A program made the position numbers and the translations under genes. Shown piece by piece: positions 1 through 10,958 of a stretch of DNA of 64,000 bases; position 1 is the first letter of the stretch; every line of letters starts with the position of its first letter. Location of the stretch: the NCBI GenBank assembly GCA_028554795.2, contig CM068832.1:90715427-90779426 (forward strand), written 5' to 3'. This DNA is from Sinohyriopsis cumingii. Its lineage: Eukaryota > Mollusca > Bivalvia > Unionida > Unionidae. The notes beneath the pieces were generated by a model, which worked only from the letters and a program-made list of their open reading frames with translations, was not told the origin of the DNA and made no database searches.

Positions 1-416
1 TCGTAATAACAAAGTTTTGTCATCATTATTACTTATACATCTCATAAAATTCGAAATAAGACGATTTACATTGATTGACTGATTACTTGGATTTACATAA
101 TGAATTGAAATTTCTCACCTTCATACGCAATAACGCATGTTTAAAAAATGCAAGTGTTACAATGAATACTGTTAATAAACATGAACATTGTGAATCGTGC
201 ATATTTTTATCTTTTAATCTTGATAACACCACACATTTTGGAACATGTTTCGGGATACCATAACCTTAACAGTGGTACCATGGGACTATAAGATATAAAA
301 TGGAGGTGAAATGTAAATATTATCGAAGTTGCCTCAAACAGGTACAATTTCAATTTTTATAAAACAAAACAATGTAATATCAGTGTAATGTCACATACGA
401 ATCAAGTGAAAGGTGC

Positions 417-420
<4 letters not shown>
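1..420. other. anonymous AT-rich sequence
   Basis: I see no gene or recognisable element here. The short open frames have no coding character. This would be sequence downstream of the minus-strand gene whose last exon ends at 582, so any 3' untranslated region of that gene would lie here; I saw no clear AATAAA signal on the minus strand. Confidence 0.5.

Positions 421-452
<32 letters not shown>
421..452. repeat. (TC)n microsatellite
   Basis: An uninterrupted run of about 16 TC dinucleotides read directly from the sequence. Confidence 0.95.
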
Positions 453-454
<2 letters not shown>

Positions 455-581
455 GATACAGTTTTAGAAATGAAGATTTCATCATCTGGATTGTAAACGT
501 CGCACAGTAGAATACTGTTCTTACGATTATTTGGAAATGGTAAGAAACAGGATAAAGGACAATTTACGATACTAAAACTTG

Positions 582-970
582 CTACCTCTTAGTTTTTGAT
601 GCAATGTAATACCTTTCCACTTGGTAAAGCCCTACAAGTCCGCATAGTCTGTATTTCAGCCTGTCGAGAAACTCCTTTGCCATAAAATTATGGTTCAGTC
701 CTTCCTCACATTCACACAATACAACGAAAGTAAATGAGTCGGATGGGTGGGTGGTCTTTAGGAATGTAATTCTTCTAAGATTCAAGGGAAGGGGACACTT
801 CCACAAAATAAAATCCGCTCCACTCCAAGTTTTCCATGTTCTTTCCAATCTGTCGACGTGGCCATCTGTGCAAAAAGCTGACAGGAAATATACACTGTCT
901 TTGCTGACGGGTGTCCTTGGTAACGCTTTGACGTCATTGCGAATGATGTATTCTAATTCATCGTACAAAC
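582..970 (-). CDS. terminal coding exon of an unrecognised host gene
   Basis: The minus strand has an open frame of about 129 codons ending in a stop at 582-584. It opens just after an intron-like end, TTTTTGTAG at 979-971, so the exon starts at 970 with two bases of a split codon (phase 1). The protein part has mixed, globular-looking composition, with four cysteines and several tryptophans (ERTWKTWSGADFILWKC in the middle, GLVGLYQVERYYI near the end), and no low complexity. I recognise no family. The donor at 3652 leaves one base, so exon 3653-3945 joins this one in phase and gives a glycine codon at the junction. That phase match is the main reason for calling a real gene. It could instead be a chance open frame, but composition and splice sites argue against this. 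Confidence 0.55.
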
Positions 971-1100
971 CTACAAAAATCGAGATAATATATTAATATA
1001 TCTGCCGTATATTAAAACTTATGTCGAAAGAAAACACTTCATTTCGTTATATTCTGACAAAAATGGGAGAATTTAACAAGCAAGATGATAATAATATTTA

Positions 1101-1392
1101 CCGCTCCGGTAGTCTAAGTGGTTAGAGTATCCGCCTTGGATGCGAGAGGCTGCGGATTAGAACCACGGCCGAGTCACACAAAAGATTTATAAAAATGGTA
1201 TTTACTAGCTGCCTCGATTGGTGCTTAGCAATATTAGGTTAGTGTTAGGACTAGTTCGTCTGGTGTCAAGATAATGTGACAAGATAAATGATTCTACATG
1301 TCTGCAGCATCATGCCCCAGTGCTAGACATCACTATAAACTGCCACAATGCAGACATCGTAGCGATACGACTGAAACATTTGTCAAGCTACA

Positions 1393-1438
<46 letters not shown>
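1101..1438 (+). mobile_element. tRNA-derived SINE, family 1, near full length, with (CA)n tail
   Basis: The head carries a tRNA-like A box (gtggttagagtatccgcc) and a degenerate B box (ggattagaacc, 1153-1163). A body shared with the copies at 15 kb, 25 kb, 30 kb (two), 44 kb and 54 kb follows: ggttagtgttaggact, ggtgtcaagataatgtgac, tgccccagtgctagacatca. The 3' end runs into a (CA)n run at 1394-1438, as in other copies. I could not find a convincing target-site duplication. The body resembles mollusc V- or Meta-type tRNA SINEs as I remember them; the family name is not verified. Confidence 0.85.
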
Positions 1439-1440
<2 letters not shown>

Positions 1441-1477
1441 ATACTACTACTACAATAATAATGAAATAATAATAAAT

Positions 1478-1570
1478 TGGATGTAGGAAGACCCCGGGAA
1501 AACTCCAGGAGAGCCTCCTACCCACGGAAATCTACTGGCAAGCTTTCTCACATATCCACATAGGTCTAGC
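1478..1570 (-). mobile_element. fragment of tRNA-derived SINE, family 2
   Basis: The stretch with ggaagaccccgggaaaact and ggcaagctttct matches the minus-strand reading of the family 2 body seen at 2511-2649, 20010-20257 and 37611-37873. Both ends are ragged. It sits just after the family 1 SINE, separated by an AT/AAT-rich stretch. Confidence 0.6.
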
Positions 1571-2497
1571 AGATAATATTTAATTTTGCATTTTATTGCC
1601 AGAGCATTTAAAACAACACGTAACCAGACATATGTGGTTTTGCAAAGCGCCTCCAAGAAACCATGATATTTTTAGTCAGTCTGAATTACACACGCATTCA
1701 TTTTCGATATCGAAAAACTGAGATAGCACAAGTTTATTGTGCTGAATGAATCCTTGCTCTCTCATTGCGAAAAAATAGAATTTACCAGGTATTAAATGTG
1801 ATCGACTGGTATATAGAACAGCTACATACTTATGGATTCAAATTAGCAGCAATATGCATGTTATATGTTCACCTGTTCATAAACATGGCATATGTTCACA
1901 ATTATATACCAGATGAATATGAACGAGTTCTTAGTTTTGGAATCGTGAAATCCTAAAATGCATTTATCAAATCTCTTGACAACTGTTCTTTACATGGAAA
2001 TAGAAAACTTTACAAATGCATTGAACCTATGTGAGGGGCGATACACAGTGGCCTCGATGAGAAATGTATACATTTTTAACACAGTTTCAATAGATCATAG
2101 ATGGAAAGACAATGATCTAGATTATGTTTTCATTCAAGCAATATTAGACATGTCAACCGAAAGAAATAATTTTATAGGATTACTTTAGATTTAAATTATT
2201 TGAAAGTGTGCAATTGTCAGACGTCAGCGGTACTTGTGTATGAGATTTACACCTGATGTTTGAGTTTGTTATTTTTATTTTAAAAAAAAGAAACTCTACA
2301 GAATAAATACAAAACGTCTTTTTATATGTATTGGGTATAACACTTGTTTACCTGGTATACGATTACGTAAAAATAACAATGTTGCACCGTTTGCTGTTTC
2401 AATCGGCAAAATAATACGATGGTTAAAAGTTGCCCTGGTGATCTAGAAAATATTTACACATAGCAAAGAAAGTGTTATACCTATTTACATACTTGGC
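1571..2497. other. anonymous intron-like sequence
   Basis: Two modest open frames on the plus strand (1765-1956 and 1958-2188) have biased, AT-driven composition and no domain I recognise. By the gene model this is intron sequence between the exons at 582-970 and 3653-3945. Confidence 0.5.
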
Positions 2498-2510
2498 CTT
2501 TAGCATCTGT

Positions 2511-2649
2511 TGTTGTTGTTGTTATAGGGCTTAACGCCATTTTTCAGCACAAGATATGCTATACATGGCGGCCAGTATTAATGGTGGAGGAAGAACCGGG
2601 AAAACCCCGGAAAGAACCACCGACCCACGAGAAGCTAAAGGCAAGCTTT
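2511..2649 (-). mobile_element. 5'-truncated SINE, family 2, with 13-bp target duplication
   Basis: Read on the minus strand, the element ends in an (AAC)n tail (plus-strand tgttgttgttgttgtt). It contains the family 2 body: plus-strand ggcttaacgccatttttcag and ggaagaaccgggaaaacccc. It is flanked by a perfect direct repeat, ctttagcatctgt, at 2498-2510 and 2650-2662. The tRNA head is missing, and the duplication lies directly against the truncation point. The truncation therefore happened at insertion, as expected for target-primed reverse transcription. Confidence 0.88.
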
Positions 2650-2685
2650 CTTTAGCATCTGTACTGGAATATGCAGTGTTAATAC

Positions 2686-3404
2686 CAATAGTCCATACTT
2701 TACTGTTAGTATCCGTACGATACTTGTGGTGTTGTACCTATAGTCCCTACTATGCCGTTAGTATCCATACTGATACTTGTGGTGTTGTACCTATAGTCCC
2801 TACTATGATTTTAGTATCCATACTGATACTTGTGGTGTTGTACCTATAGTCGCTACTGTGCCGTTAGTATCCATACTGATACTTGTGGTGTTGTACCTAT
2901 AGTCCCTACTATGCCGTTAGTATCCATACTGATACTTGTGGTGCTGTACCTATAGTCGCTACTTTGCCGTTAGTATCAGTACTGATACTAGTGGTGTTGT
3001 ACCTATAGTGCCTACTTTGCCGTTATTATCCGTACTGATACTTGTGGTGTTGTACCTATAGTCCCTACTATGCCGTTAGTATCCGTACTGATACTTGTGG
3101 TGTTGTACCTATAGTCCCTACTTTGCCGTTAGTATCCATACTGATACTTGTGGTGTTGTACCTATAGTCCCTACTTTGCCGTTAGTATCCGTACTGATAC
3201 TAGTGGTGTTGTACCTATAGTCCCTACTTTGCCGTTAGTATCCGTACTGATACTTGTGGTGTTGTACCTATAGTGCCTACTTTGCCGTTATTATCCGTAC
3301 TGATACTTGTGGTGTTGTACCTATAGTCCCTACTTTGCCGTTAGTATTCGTACTGATACTTGTGGTGTTGTACCTATAGTGCCTACTTTGCGTTATTATT
3401 CGTG
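2686..3404. repeat. 53-bp minisatellite, about 13 copies
   Basis: The motif tgatacttgtggtgttgtac recurs at a 53-bp spacing (for example 2721, 2774 and 2827 for tacttgtggt). Each unit also has ctatagtccctact and gccgttagtatcc. Copies differ by a few substitutions. The array starts just after the family 2 SINE. Open frames crossing it are repeat artefacts. Confidence 0.95.
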
Positions 3405-3652
3405 CGAAAATATGTGACGGTCATAGATGTAAGTAAAAAGCGACACATCATTCAACATTATTTCGAGAACTTCATTCCAGCCCGTAATATTATTTGCAGA
3501 AGGAATTTAAGTAAGCAAAATATTTTTGTATATACCAAGAATCTGCGCATTCTCCATATTTGTTTGCTTATGTGCACTTGTTTAACAGAAAGCACAGTTA
3601 GGCTAGGCAAACCAATGTGATGATGCATAAACAAACAGACACATACATGTAC

Positions 3653-3945
3653 CTTGTTCCTGTCGCGATTTCACCTGTAAACTATTCCTCTGTGAAGAGT
3701 TGCCACTGGTTAGCCTGGTGCTGCCATGACGTTGCCTGGAATTCTTACGTAATAGGGAATTGTGTTGGATTGGAATGTGGTTGTCCCCCGGTAGCGATTC
3801 TACGGTGTCATCGTCATCAGTGTGAACGTCCGTAGATTGATTTTCATGTAAATGATCTTCAGTGCGACTTTCGGCCATATGGTTAACAGCATTGCTGCTT
3901 CCCAATCTACTGCAGAATACGGCATAATCCACAAATGGATGAGGA
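3653..3945 (-). CDS. internal coding exon of an unrecognised host gene
   Basis: The minus-strand frame opens right after a good acceptor (cttcttctggtttcag, ending at 3946). It runs to a donor, CAAG|gtacatgt, at 3652. Both boundaries are phase 1: two bases of a split codon at the start, one base at the end. The peptide starts PHPFVDYAVFCSRLGSSNAV. It then becomes polar and acidic (a DDDD run) and finally Ser/Asn/Arg-rich, like a flexible cytoplasmic or linker region. No domain is recognised. The donor phase fits the acceptor at 970. Reading past the donor reaches a stop at 3603-3605 after a short tail, so splicing is the better reading. Confidence 0.55.
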
Positions 3946-4040
3946 TCTGAAACCAGAAGAAGATATCATATGACATGAACTTTTTAAATTACCGATCTAT
4001 ATAACTTATCATTTTACTACGAGGTTCTTGGTATTTAAAT

Positions 4041-4593
4041 TGTTATGTATTTTAGTTTATATTGTGTGTTTAACTTTTGTCCATGATTGTAAGTTGCAAA
4101 CAGAATGTTTATAAAGCATTTTAATTCAAGACGTCTTGTTTAAGATTAGATTGGAGTTTTCCATTAGATGCTCACATTTTACTACGTTATAGGTCAAGTG
4201 AAAATGTATATAATTCATTCCTGTTCAGTCAGCTTTTGGATCCATCTGTGATCGGACTATACAGTTGTGTTATTTCAAATATTCATTGGAATTATTAAAG
4301 TATTCATTGGATGTGGGATTAATACATTTGTTTTGGATTTTCGTGAACTCATTCAATGACATTCTGGACTGCGTCATTTTGTTATACCAGGACATCAATG
4401 ACTACTAGAATTAATTCGGAACATTCTAAATTTTGGACATGTGATATGACATGTTGGATTATTTGGAACTTAATTCACAGTATAGTTTGAATTTTCATTT
4501 GTATTATAGATATTCAAATGGCTTGCTGGTTTTACTTAAATGGTTGGTTACACTTTCTTTCTGCTACATATTTTAAGACATCGACTTGTAACA
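4041..4593 (+). mobile_element. solo LTR, probably Ty3/gypsy-like, copy 1
   Basis: The sequence begins TGTTATG and ends TGTAACA. It aligns along most of its length with 8216-8889, with shared blocks such as gattgtaagttg, cagaatgttta, tattcattggaatta, attcggaacat and cttgctggtt. TG...CA ends, a length of 550-670 bp and the absence of coding sequence fit a solo LTR. Flanks aaat and acat would be a decayed 4-bp target duplication. The orientation is arbitrary. The divergence from copy 2 is large, so this is an old fossil. Confidence 0.6.
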
Positions 4594-5188
4594 ACATTTT
4601 CGAGGTAGCGTCAATGGAAATGCTTTAAATCAAGATAATGAGGTTACTACATAAATGTGGGCTGCTATTTCCGATATTTGGCTAAAATCGACACAAACAG
4701 AATGAGATCGGCCTCGAAGCATGAAATAAAAGACTGATGCATTGTGATTATTCTCTTCCATGCACCCTGCAGCTGGTAGCTATATTTATATATCGTACGG
4801 GCAAAGTGCCAGCTCTTTAGCCATAAGATCCAATGCTACTGACGCTTCTGTGCCAAAATGAACACTTTCTGGTTTAGATTTAAGCATTTCACAGCTGATA
4901 GAGACGATAAAAGACGTTCTTTCTTTACAGTGCAAGCTATTTCCAATAGCGAGGCATGCGTGTAAGACACTAGTGGACTGATGGTGTCTAATGTATAAAA
5001 AAGTTAAGTACTTGTCTAAAGATAAACAAGCAAGAGACGAAGTCATCTATATTCTTCGCACAGCCAATAGCGTCATGCTTCGAGAGGAAAGTATGAATAA
5101 TATATAGTTGGATGGACAGATTATTAAAAACAATGAAAATGTTGAAGAGGAAGAATTCCAACAGAAGGCATGTCTCTAACACGAATCT
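4594..5188. other. anonymous sequence with one weak minus-strand frame
   Basis: An open minus-strand frame at 4786-5046 ends in a stop. Its first ATG sits just after an AG, so a terminal exon is conceivable, but composition and signals are weak and I do not call it. Nothing else is visible. Confidence 0.4.
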
Positions 5189-5683
5189 GAGCTGTACATA
5201 TGTTTCATAGGAGTATGTTAGACCTGTTAACAAAGGCCTAAAACAAGGGCTGTACACATGTTTCATAGGAATATGTTAGACCTATTAACAAAGGCCTAAA
5301 ACAAGGGCTGTACACATGTTTCATAGGTATACGTTAGACCTACGTTAGACCTATTAACAAAGGCCTAAAACAAGGGCTGTACACATGTTTCATAGGTATA
5401 CGTTAGACCTATTAACAAAGGCCTAAAACCAGGGTTGTACACATGTTTCATAGGTATACGTTAGACCTACGTTAGACCTATTAACAAAGGCCTAAAACAA
5501 GGGCTGTACACATGTTTCATAGGTATACGTTAGACCTACGTTAGACCTATTAACAAAGGCCTAAAACAAGGGCTGTACACATGTTTCTTAGGAATATGTT
5601 AGACCTGTTAACAAAGGCCTAAACAAGAGATGTACATGTTTCATAGTTTATGTTAGACCGATAAGCAAAGGCCTAAAACAAAC
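5189..5683. repeat. 58-bp minisatellite with an 11-bp alternating duplication
   Basis: Units carry gggctgtacacatgtttcat, cgttagacctattaac and aaaggcctaaaac, spaced 58 bp apart (5247, 5305). Some units are 69 bp long (for example 5305 to 5374) because an 11-bp piece containing tacgttagacc is doubled. There are about eight copies. Confidence 0.93.
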
Positions 5684-6469
5684 TTACTGCTATTGAAGAA
5701 TTAGTAATGAAAAAGACAGATTAAGATCACGTGTCTAATAACCTCATAAAGTTTTATAGTTGTTTCGAATGATTCTGGAGTTTGTTCCAGTATTAATGCC
5801 AGAATAAAGGATGGACTGATGAACAGACAAAAGTATGAATACGTTTAAAATATTGAAACGGAATAAACGTGAACTGCAAAGGGCATATTTGCACCACTAT
5901 TTAACTTTATGTAAGGACACGTTAAACGGGTTTAAAAGTTTACCCCGAAAATGAAAGTTTGGAGGGATAGACAGACAAACGGACAAAATATAAACAAAGC
6001 GTCATATTAAGTATTGGCAGAGGCAAAAGCCATGTACTGATCACTAGTTTAATATGCGTTCTAAGTTTCGTATAGATAAGCTGAATGGTTACGGAGTCAT
6101 CTTGCAGAATCGAAAGTGTTGCTTTCACCATGGAAATAATAATAGACACGACGACAACACAAACATCAGAGCTTCATATTGAATAAATTAGACATAATTT
6201 TATCATTCACGATGAAAAAACCCTTTTATGAATGAAAATAATAGAATCATTCTTGTGATCTTATGCTATGGAAAAGCCAACTACAACTTCAACCAGTAGT
6301 GTGAAACCCTTTTCAAAAGGACCAGAAATAATTAAAACAGCGTATCTGATGAGAACATTCGTCCGGGTCAGGGAAATCGGCTAAGAATATTTTCATTGAA
6401 TCCAGCCATAATAACTAAATATTAATCAATCTGTCGCTTTTATAACAGTTAAAACACATTTGATCCTTG
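5684..6469. other. anonymous sequence, possible old dispersed repeat
   Basis: No gene is seen. The stretch near 5960-6000 (gacagacaaacggacaaaat) and the phrase gtattggcagaggca at about 6013, which recurs near 57239, hint at an old dispersed repeat that I cannot delimit. Confidence 0.35.
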
Positions 6470-7489
6470 ATGGAGAGCCAAGAAATGTAAAAAGCTCAGT
6501 TCGGGTCAACTACTTATAGAGTACTTGGAACACCAGCATTAACAATCAGCATCGCTCAAGCGGTTTGTCGGGTTACCGATTAAGATATGTCAACACAAAT
6601 ATCTCAGCTGGTCAGGAGGTATTTGGTGACGACAGTAAGGCTGATATCCTCAAATATCACAGCTCTCAGGACGTCTCTCAAGGGAAATGAGTCAATATTT
6701 GCTACCATGGCAAGTTACTCGTTTACAACGAGGTCACTTTCTCTACATCAATCAAAGCCGGATTTTTTAATATCCCAGTCGACCCTTTCATTCGTAATCT
6801 TTTGTGGTATTCCGATCTCCAGACATATGACCTCCACAAGGATGACTGCAAGATGAAACCAGTCTGACCAGTAGAGGGTAAGAATTTAAAGAAGGCTGTC
6901 CTATTCAGACAAAAATATTTGGTGTAAATTACCAGTTACTGTCTAGTACTCCAGTGGTTGCCCTAAGTGGAGACTCGAGAATGAAATTCATTCGCCAGCG
7001 CAGTTAAGGTGGAGAACAAATCTGCCAAAAATAATGCCCGTATCCAGACAGCAATTACACGGCCAGAAAGTTAAAGCAATTTCACCGTTTTGACTCAAAA
7101 ACAAACCGCGTTAGCTGCCATCCAAATGTAAAGCGAAGAAGGTAACTAAAAGAATTAGCGTGACAGCGTAGCAATTAAGAAACCAGCCTAAGAAAAGAGT
7201 AGTAAACATTGGGCCCTGTGGTAAAATAATCATTGCATCACATAAGATCCCAAGCTCTCTCTACCACCGAGAATCCGATTAGAGCCGGTTAACTAAAAAG
7301 CAGCAGATGGCTGGCGCCGCTGAAAAATGTATGCTTCAAACTAAATAAAGAGAGGATTAAAGAACCTACTATATTTCCCAAAAGGCTTGAGGATCCTTTC
7401 AAACGCTTTAATAAATTTATATGTCGAGAGATAATAGATCTGGAGAGACCACGTATACCTTACTTCCACTACTTCATTAAATGTCTAAC

Positions 7490-8160
7490 ACCGTTATGAA
7501 AAACAGTACTGCCGAGGTTTAAAGGCGAATATTCCTGAAATTAATCTTCTACACAGAGCATACGATCCAATAAGTGTCTGTTTCAAAGAAAACAAATTCC
7601 ACACCGGACAAGAACTTTCCAATAAATACTGATAAGGCTACTGGAAAAGCGTCCATTATCATAAATAATAAAACTCTTCACAGCCAAATGAATCTTAATT
7701 CTGCTCTACAGGCGAACACCCTTAGACAAAACTCTTACACTTTGCTGATTATATATCCCTCCAAGCGCTCAAATCAATCAATATTATATCAACAATCTTA
7801 TTTAAAATTTGTGCAAACCTATCCTTTACTTGACGACTTTAACGGCCACCATTCACATCGGGCCTGTAAAGATATCAAGAGCCAGAGTAGATAATTGGAG
7901 ACTTTGTTTCAAAGCACAATCTTTGCCTTTTTAAAGCTAAGTTGTATGGCCACATGTGTCTTGCCACAGATCAATACTCGTCCTTATATCTGACTATCTA
8001 CACTACATCTATTTTGCTTGACTTCCCTTGGTGAGTTGATGACAACCTATGTGGTATTGACCACGTTGCATATTGTTGAAAAGTAATACACCGTAATCTC
8101 AAAGTATAGATGGAATTTTATTTTTTAAAAGAGAGAGTGCAAACTTTTCAGTCCTTCTGC
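7490..8160 (+). pseudogene. LINE AP-endonuclease domain remnant
   Basis: The frame shows the N-terminal signature NCRGL (here CRGLKANIPE) followed by CFKE, the region equivalent to the Mg-binding QE motif. Strand segments follow, then YPLLDDFNGHHSHRACKD, the LLGDFNxHH block of APE-type LINE endonucleases. The expected SDHxPI block is visible as IDHV near 8060, and the domain tail after it (KESANFSVLL) precedes the LTR. This domain nicks the target DNA in active elements; here it is broken by several stops and frameshifts. Confidence 0.75.
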
Positions 8161-8215
8161 GTGTCCAATTTGACTGCTGATCTTTCTCAGAAAGTAGTGG
8201 ATCCAATATTCATAT

Positions 8216-8889
8216 TGTAATGTATATTTAATTTATTTTGCATGCTTAATTTTTGTTCACGATTGTAAGTTGTCAACAGAATGTTTACATAGCTATCTTT
8301 CGACTATGACTAAGTTGTAAATAGAATGCTTACAAAGTATTCGAGTTCAGAACATTCTAGGCCCAGTCTTGTTTACAATTAGACTAGACTTTTACGTTTG
8401 AACGATTCACGTCTATGTCAAGTAACACTGTTTATAAATATGAATTTAATAAATAATGCATTCCTGTTTTTTGCCAGCCTGAGAGAATCCGTTTATGTTC
8501 AGAATTTACATTCGTGTTCAAATGTCATTCGAAAAAATATTTGTTTAAATTATTCATTGGAATTAATAAAGTGCTCATTCATAAGTGCTCATTCATATTT
8601 AGGTTTATAAACATTACTTTGAACTATTGATAAACTCGCTCAAAGGCATTCTAGAGTTGTGTTATATCATGACATTCAAGACTACTTAAATTCATTCGGA
8701 ACATGCTATTTTCTTTTACTTGTGATAGGACGTTTATGATTATTTTTTAAGGATTTCATTCATAATACTGTTAGTTTCTCTTGAATTTTCACTTTATATT
8801 GTAGAGAAATAAATTGCTTTTCGACATTACTTAAACTTGCTGGTTAAACTTTCTGTATCATTCATAATTTAAGACGTAGATTCGTAACA
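8216..8889 (+). mobile_element. solo LTR, probably Ty3/gypsy-like, copy 2, inserted in the LINE
   Basis: The element starts TGTAATG and ends CGTAACA. It is flanked by ATAT at 8212-8215 and 8890-8893, a plausible 4-bp target duplication. It is homologous to 4041-4593. It lies between the end of the LINE endonuclease domain and its RT linker, and the LINE reading resumes directly after it, so it inserted into an already present LINE. It carries an internal duplication of about 60 bp (gtaagttgtcaacagaatg and taagttgtaaatagaatg), absent from copy 1. It has no coding capacity and is an old fossil. Confidence 0.7.
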
Positions 8890-8949
8890 ATATTTACAAA
8901 GATACTCCGGGATGTTGCTGAGTATATATTACAAAACTTCGGCTGCTTA

Positions 8950-9420
8950 TTAACTTTTAAATAATCCATGGTTTGATGACGCGTGCAAATACGCTATCAG
9001 GGAACCGGAAAAGGTTCTTAAACATCTCATTGACAATCCACGAACTGAACATATGAATAGATATCATGCATATCGAGCTGAACGTTCGTCGTTCTACTAG
9101 AGAGAGCAAGAGGAAAACTTTGACATACTATATTTCGTTCCTCTATAAAGTCAAACGGAATATGCTACGAAAACTTAGAGCAAAGGTAAAAGTAGGTGTT
9201 TCAAACACTGAAAGAAATTTGGGAAATGGTCACGTTCGTACCAGAAATATCAAATACATTGGCCAAGACTTTCTCAAAAACTCCTCGCAAGATAATTTTT
9301 CTGTAAATTCTGTCGTGTGAAAAACACGAAAGGTTCCGCTAAATTTCAAATCTGCTGATGCTGAAACGGACAACCCACCTTTAGCTCTTAGAGTTCGAAG
9401 ACTCTTTTAACGGACTCCAT
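8950..9420 (+). pseudogene. LINE endonuclease-RT linker and RT finger remnant
   Basis: The reading NPWFDDACKYAIRE, then NPRTEHMNRYHAYRAERS and ESKRKT, matches the linker of Jockey/CR1/I-type LINEs (PWW-DECK-AIRER...ESKRKSW). Further on, ISFLYK, GQDFLKNSSQ and VPLNFKSADAETDNPP match the stretch before RT motif 1. Stops and frame changes break it. Confidence 0.75.
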
Positions 9421-9424
9421 GACA

Positions 9425-9565
9425 CTTTAGCAGAATCAGATGATATACTGTGTCAACGTTTGACCAAGTCCATGACACTTTAGCAGGACCAGAAGCTATC
9501 CTGTGTCAACCTACAGTTGACCAAATCCGTGACACTATAGCATGACCATAATCATTTGCCTGTTA
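9425..9565 (+). repeat. triplicated segment of about 55-60 bp inside the LINE RT region
   Basis: The phrase catgacactttagcag, and close variants with gaccaaatccgtgacactatagcatgac, occurs three times in this stretch, each followed by a version of ctgtgtcaac. The unit corresponds to the LINE RT motif read as HDTLAGPE. The rest of the RT palm, including the catalytic YADD region, is not found between here and the RNase H remnant, so a deletion adjoins this triplication. Confidence 0.6.
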
Positions 9566-9904
9566 TAGCTCTTAATGCACTGCCAAATATGTCCATCTAT
9601 AGCCGCATATGACGTAGACTTTAGTCCCAAATATCGAACAGTTGTCGCCCAGAATCCAAACTTTATTCCACCTTCTAGGATATCAGTTCGTCCTCACAAC
9701 AAAATCGATGTTGGAAATGATGCAAAATTATGTATTCCAAACATCAATATTGAATATATTGCAAAATTCCAAAATCACCAGATACGTTATCAATAATCTG
9801 AACAGTTATATTTTATCTCTGCGAACGCAAAAAGTACTAAAATAATGGTCTCTTCTTTCAGAATAAATTCAGTGAAATCAAACTCCGATTGTAGCTATAT
9901 GTCC

Positions 9905-10270
9905 CTGTACACACATTAAAGATGGAGACAAAGTTGAACCCGCCACTGCAATACCCCAAGGCACAATCTCGTTATTTGAAAAAGCTTTAAATATACAGCA
10001 GAAATTAAAGCCATACTGAAAAGCTTTGACCTAAACTGAAACATCTCCAAAAAAAATTCATCATCTTTTTGGATTCTTTTTCTACATTGAAAGTTTTGCA
10101 CAATCTCAAATCTGACAATCCATTAGTATCACAGATATTACAGAAATGTTGTATCATCGTACGATCTTGGAAATGCATTACGTATTGGTGGCTGCCAAGT
10201 CACATTGACATAGTGGGCGATAAAAGAGCAGATAGAGGAATTAAAACAACCCTGCAATGAATTTTAGTAT
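9905..10270 (+). pseudogene. LINE RNase H domain remnant
   Basis: Segments of an RNase H fold are visible in order: KDGDKVEPATAIPQGTI at the start, YTAEIKAILKSF (the conserved AE of the domain), LHNLKSDNPLVSQIL, and ITYWWLPSHIDIVGDKRADR, equivalent to the W-PSHxGIxGNExAD block of I-clade elements. Further down, read in pieces, come a remnant of the C-terminal Cys/His segment and a tail. Frameshifts separate the blocks. Confidence 0.75.
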
Positions 10271-10620
10271 AAAACATTCCATTTACAGAGTTGGATATCT
10301 CTTATAGAACTATTTCCCAGAGATAACGTGGCATTATGCCGATCGCGTATCGGACATATACACCTGACTCATGCGTAGCTACTTCTGAAGAGTTAACTTG
10401 GATCAGAGTGCAAATCATGTGAATGTCTGATGACAGTGTAAAACATTCATATCGAGTGTGTCAACCTCCACCCTCCGACACATCATAAATAGTGCCATGT
10501 CAAATGCATGAAGAAATTGTATGATGATCTAGCACCCAATACAAATAAATACTGGACATTTTGAGGGAATTGGGTTTTTAACGGTATGATTTGCGAACTT
10601 AATACGTGTTATTATATTAT

Positions 10621-10958
10621 TTGTCTTAAATTAACACAACTGCGTTTCATTTATTTTTCTTGGTGTACTTCATGTTTACCTTAATTCGAAAGGGTTTATA
10701 TTCCCACTTTATTTGTGCGATTCTTCATGTTTTCGAACTGTACTTACAGTTGGCATCACATAGCCTCTATTGTGTTGATGTGTTTCAAAACGCTGCTACA
10801 TGCATAGGACTTTATCCTTTTTTGACATTGTTCATAAATATTGGTAGCGCATATATGGGCCATTCAAGATTAATCAATGTAACAATTTTAATAGGAATAG
10901 GGATAACGTAAAATGTTTCAATTCTCTGTTCTTCATTGTCGACAACATGGTCAGATAC
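10621..10958. other. anonymous sequence between LINE end and exon candidate
   Basis: The plus-strand frame at 10660-10911 is hydrophobic but has no start context or domain that I recognise. The minus-strand open frame of the exon at 10959-11180 continues into this stretch and could extend the exon if the donor at 10958 is not used. Confidence 0.35.

Larger units (their letters stand above)
6470..10620 (+). mobile_element. decayed non-LTR retrotransposon (I group, Nimb-like), split by a solo LTR
   Basis: Parts appear in the order expected for an I-group LINE. A gag-like ORF1 has a zinc-knuckle remnant near 6770-6870 (TYDLHKDDCK) and the ORF1 signature CPKWRLENEIH at 6959-6991. The AP endonuclease start reads CRGLKANIPEINLLHRAYDP at about 7512, followed by the DFNGHH motif near 7838. 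After the inserted LTR (8216-8889) the endonuclease-RT linker reads NPWFDDACKYAI at about 8965 and then ESKRKT. An RNase H remnant spans about 9910-10265 (YTAEIKAILKSF, then PSHIDIVGDKRAD). The RT palm is largely deleted. Frames are broken many times by stops and frameshifts, so it is a dead, old copy. RNase H plus ORF1 knuckles place it in the I superfamily; Nimb is my guess for the clade. Confidence 0.85.

Noticed and set aside
4041-8889. One provirus with LTRs at 4041 and 8216
   Set aside because: The sequence between is a LINE that continues on the far side of the second LTR, so each LTR is a separate insertion.
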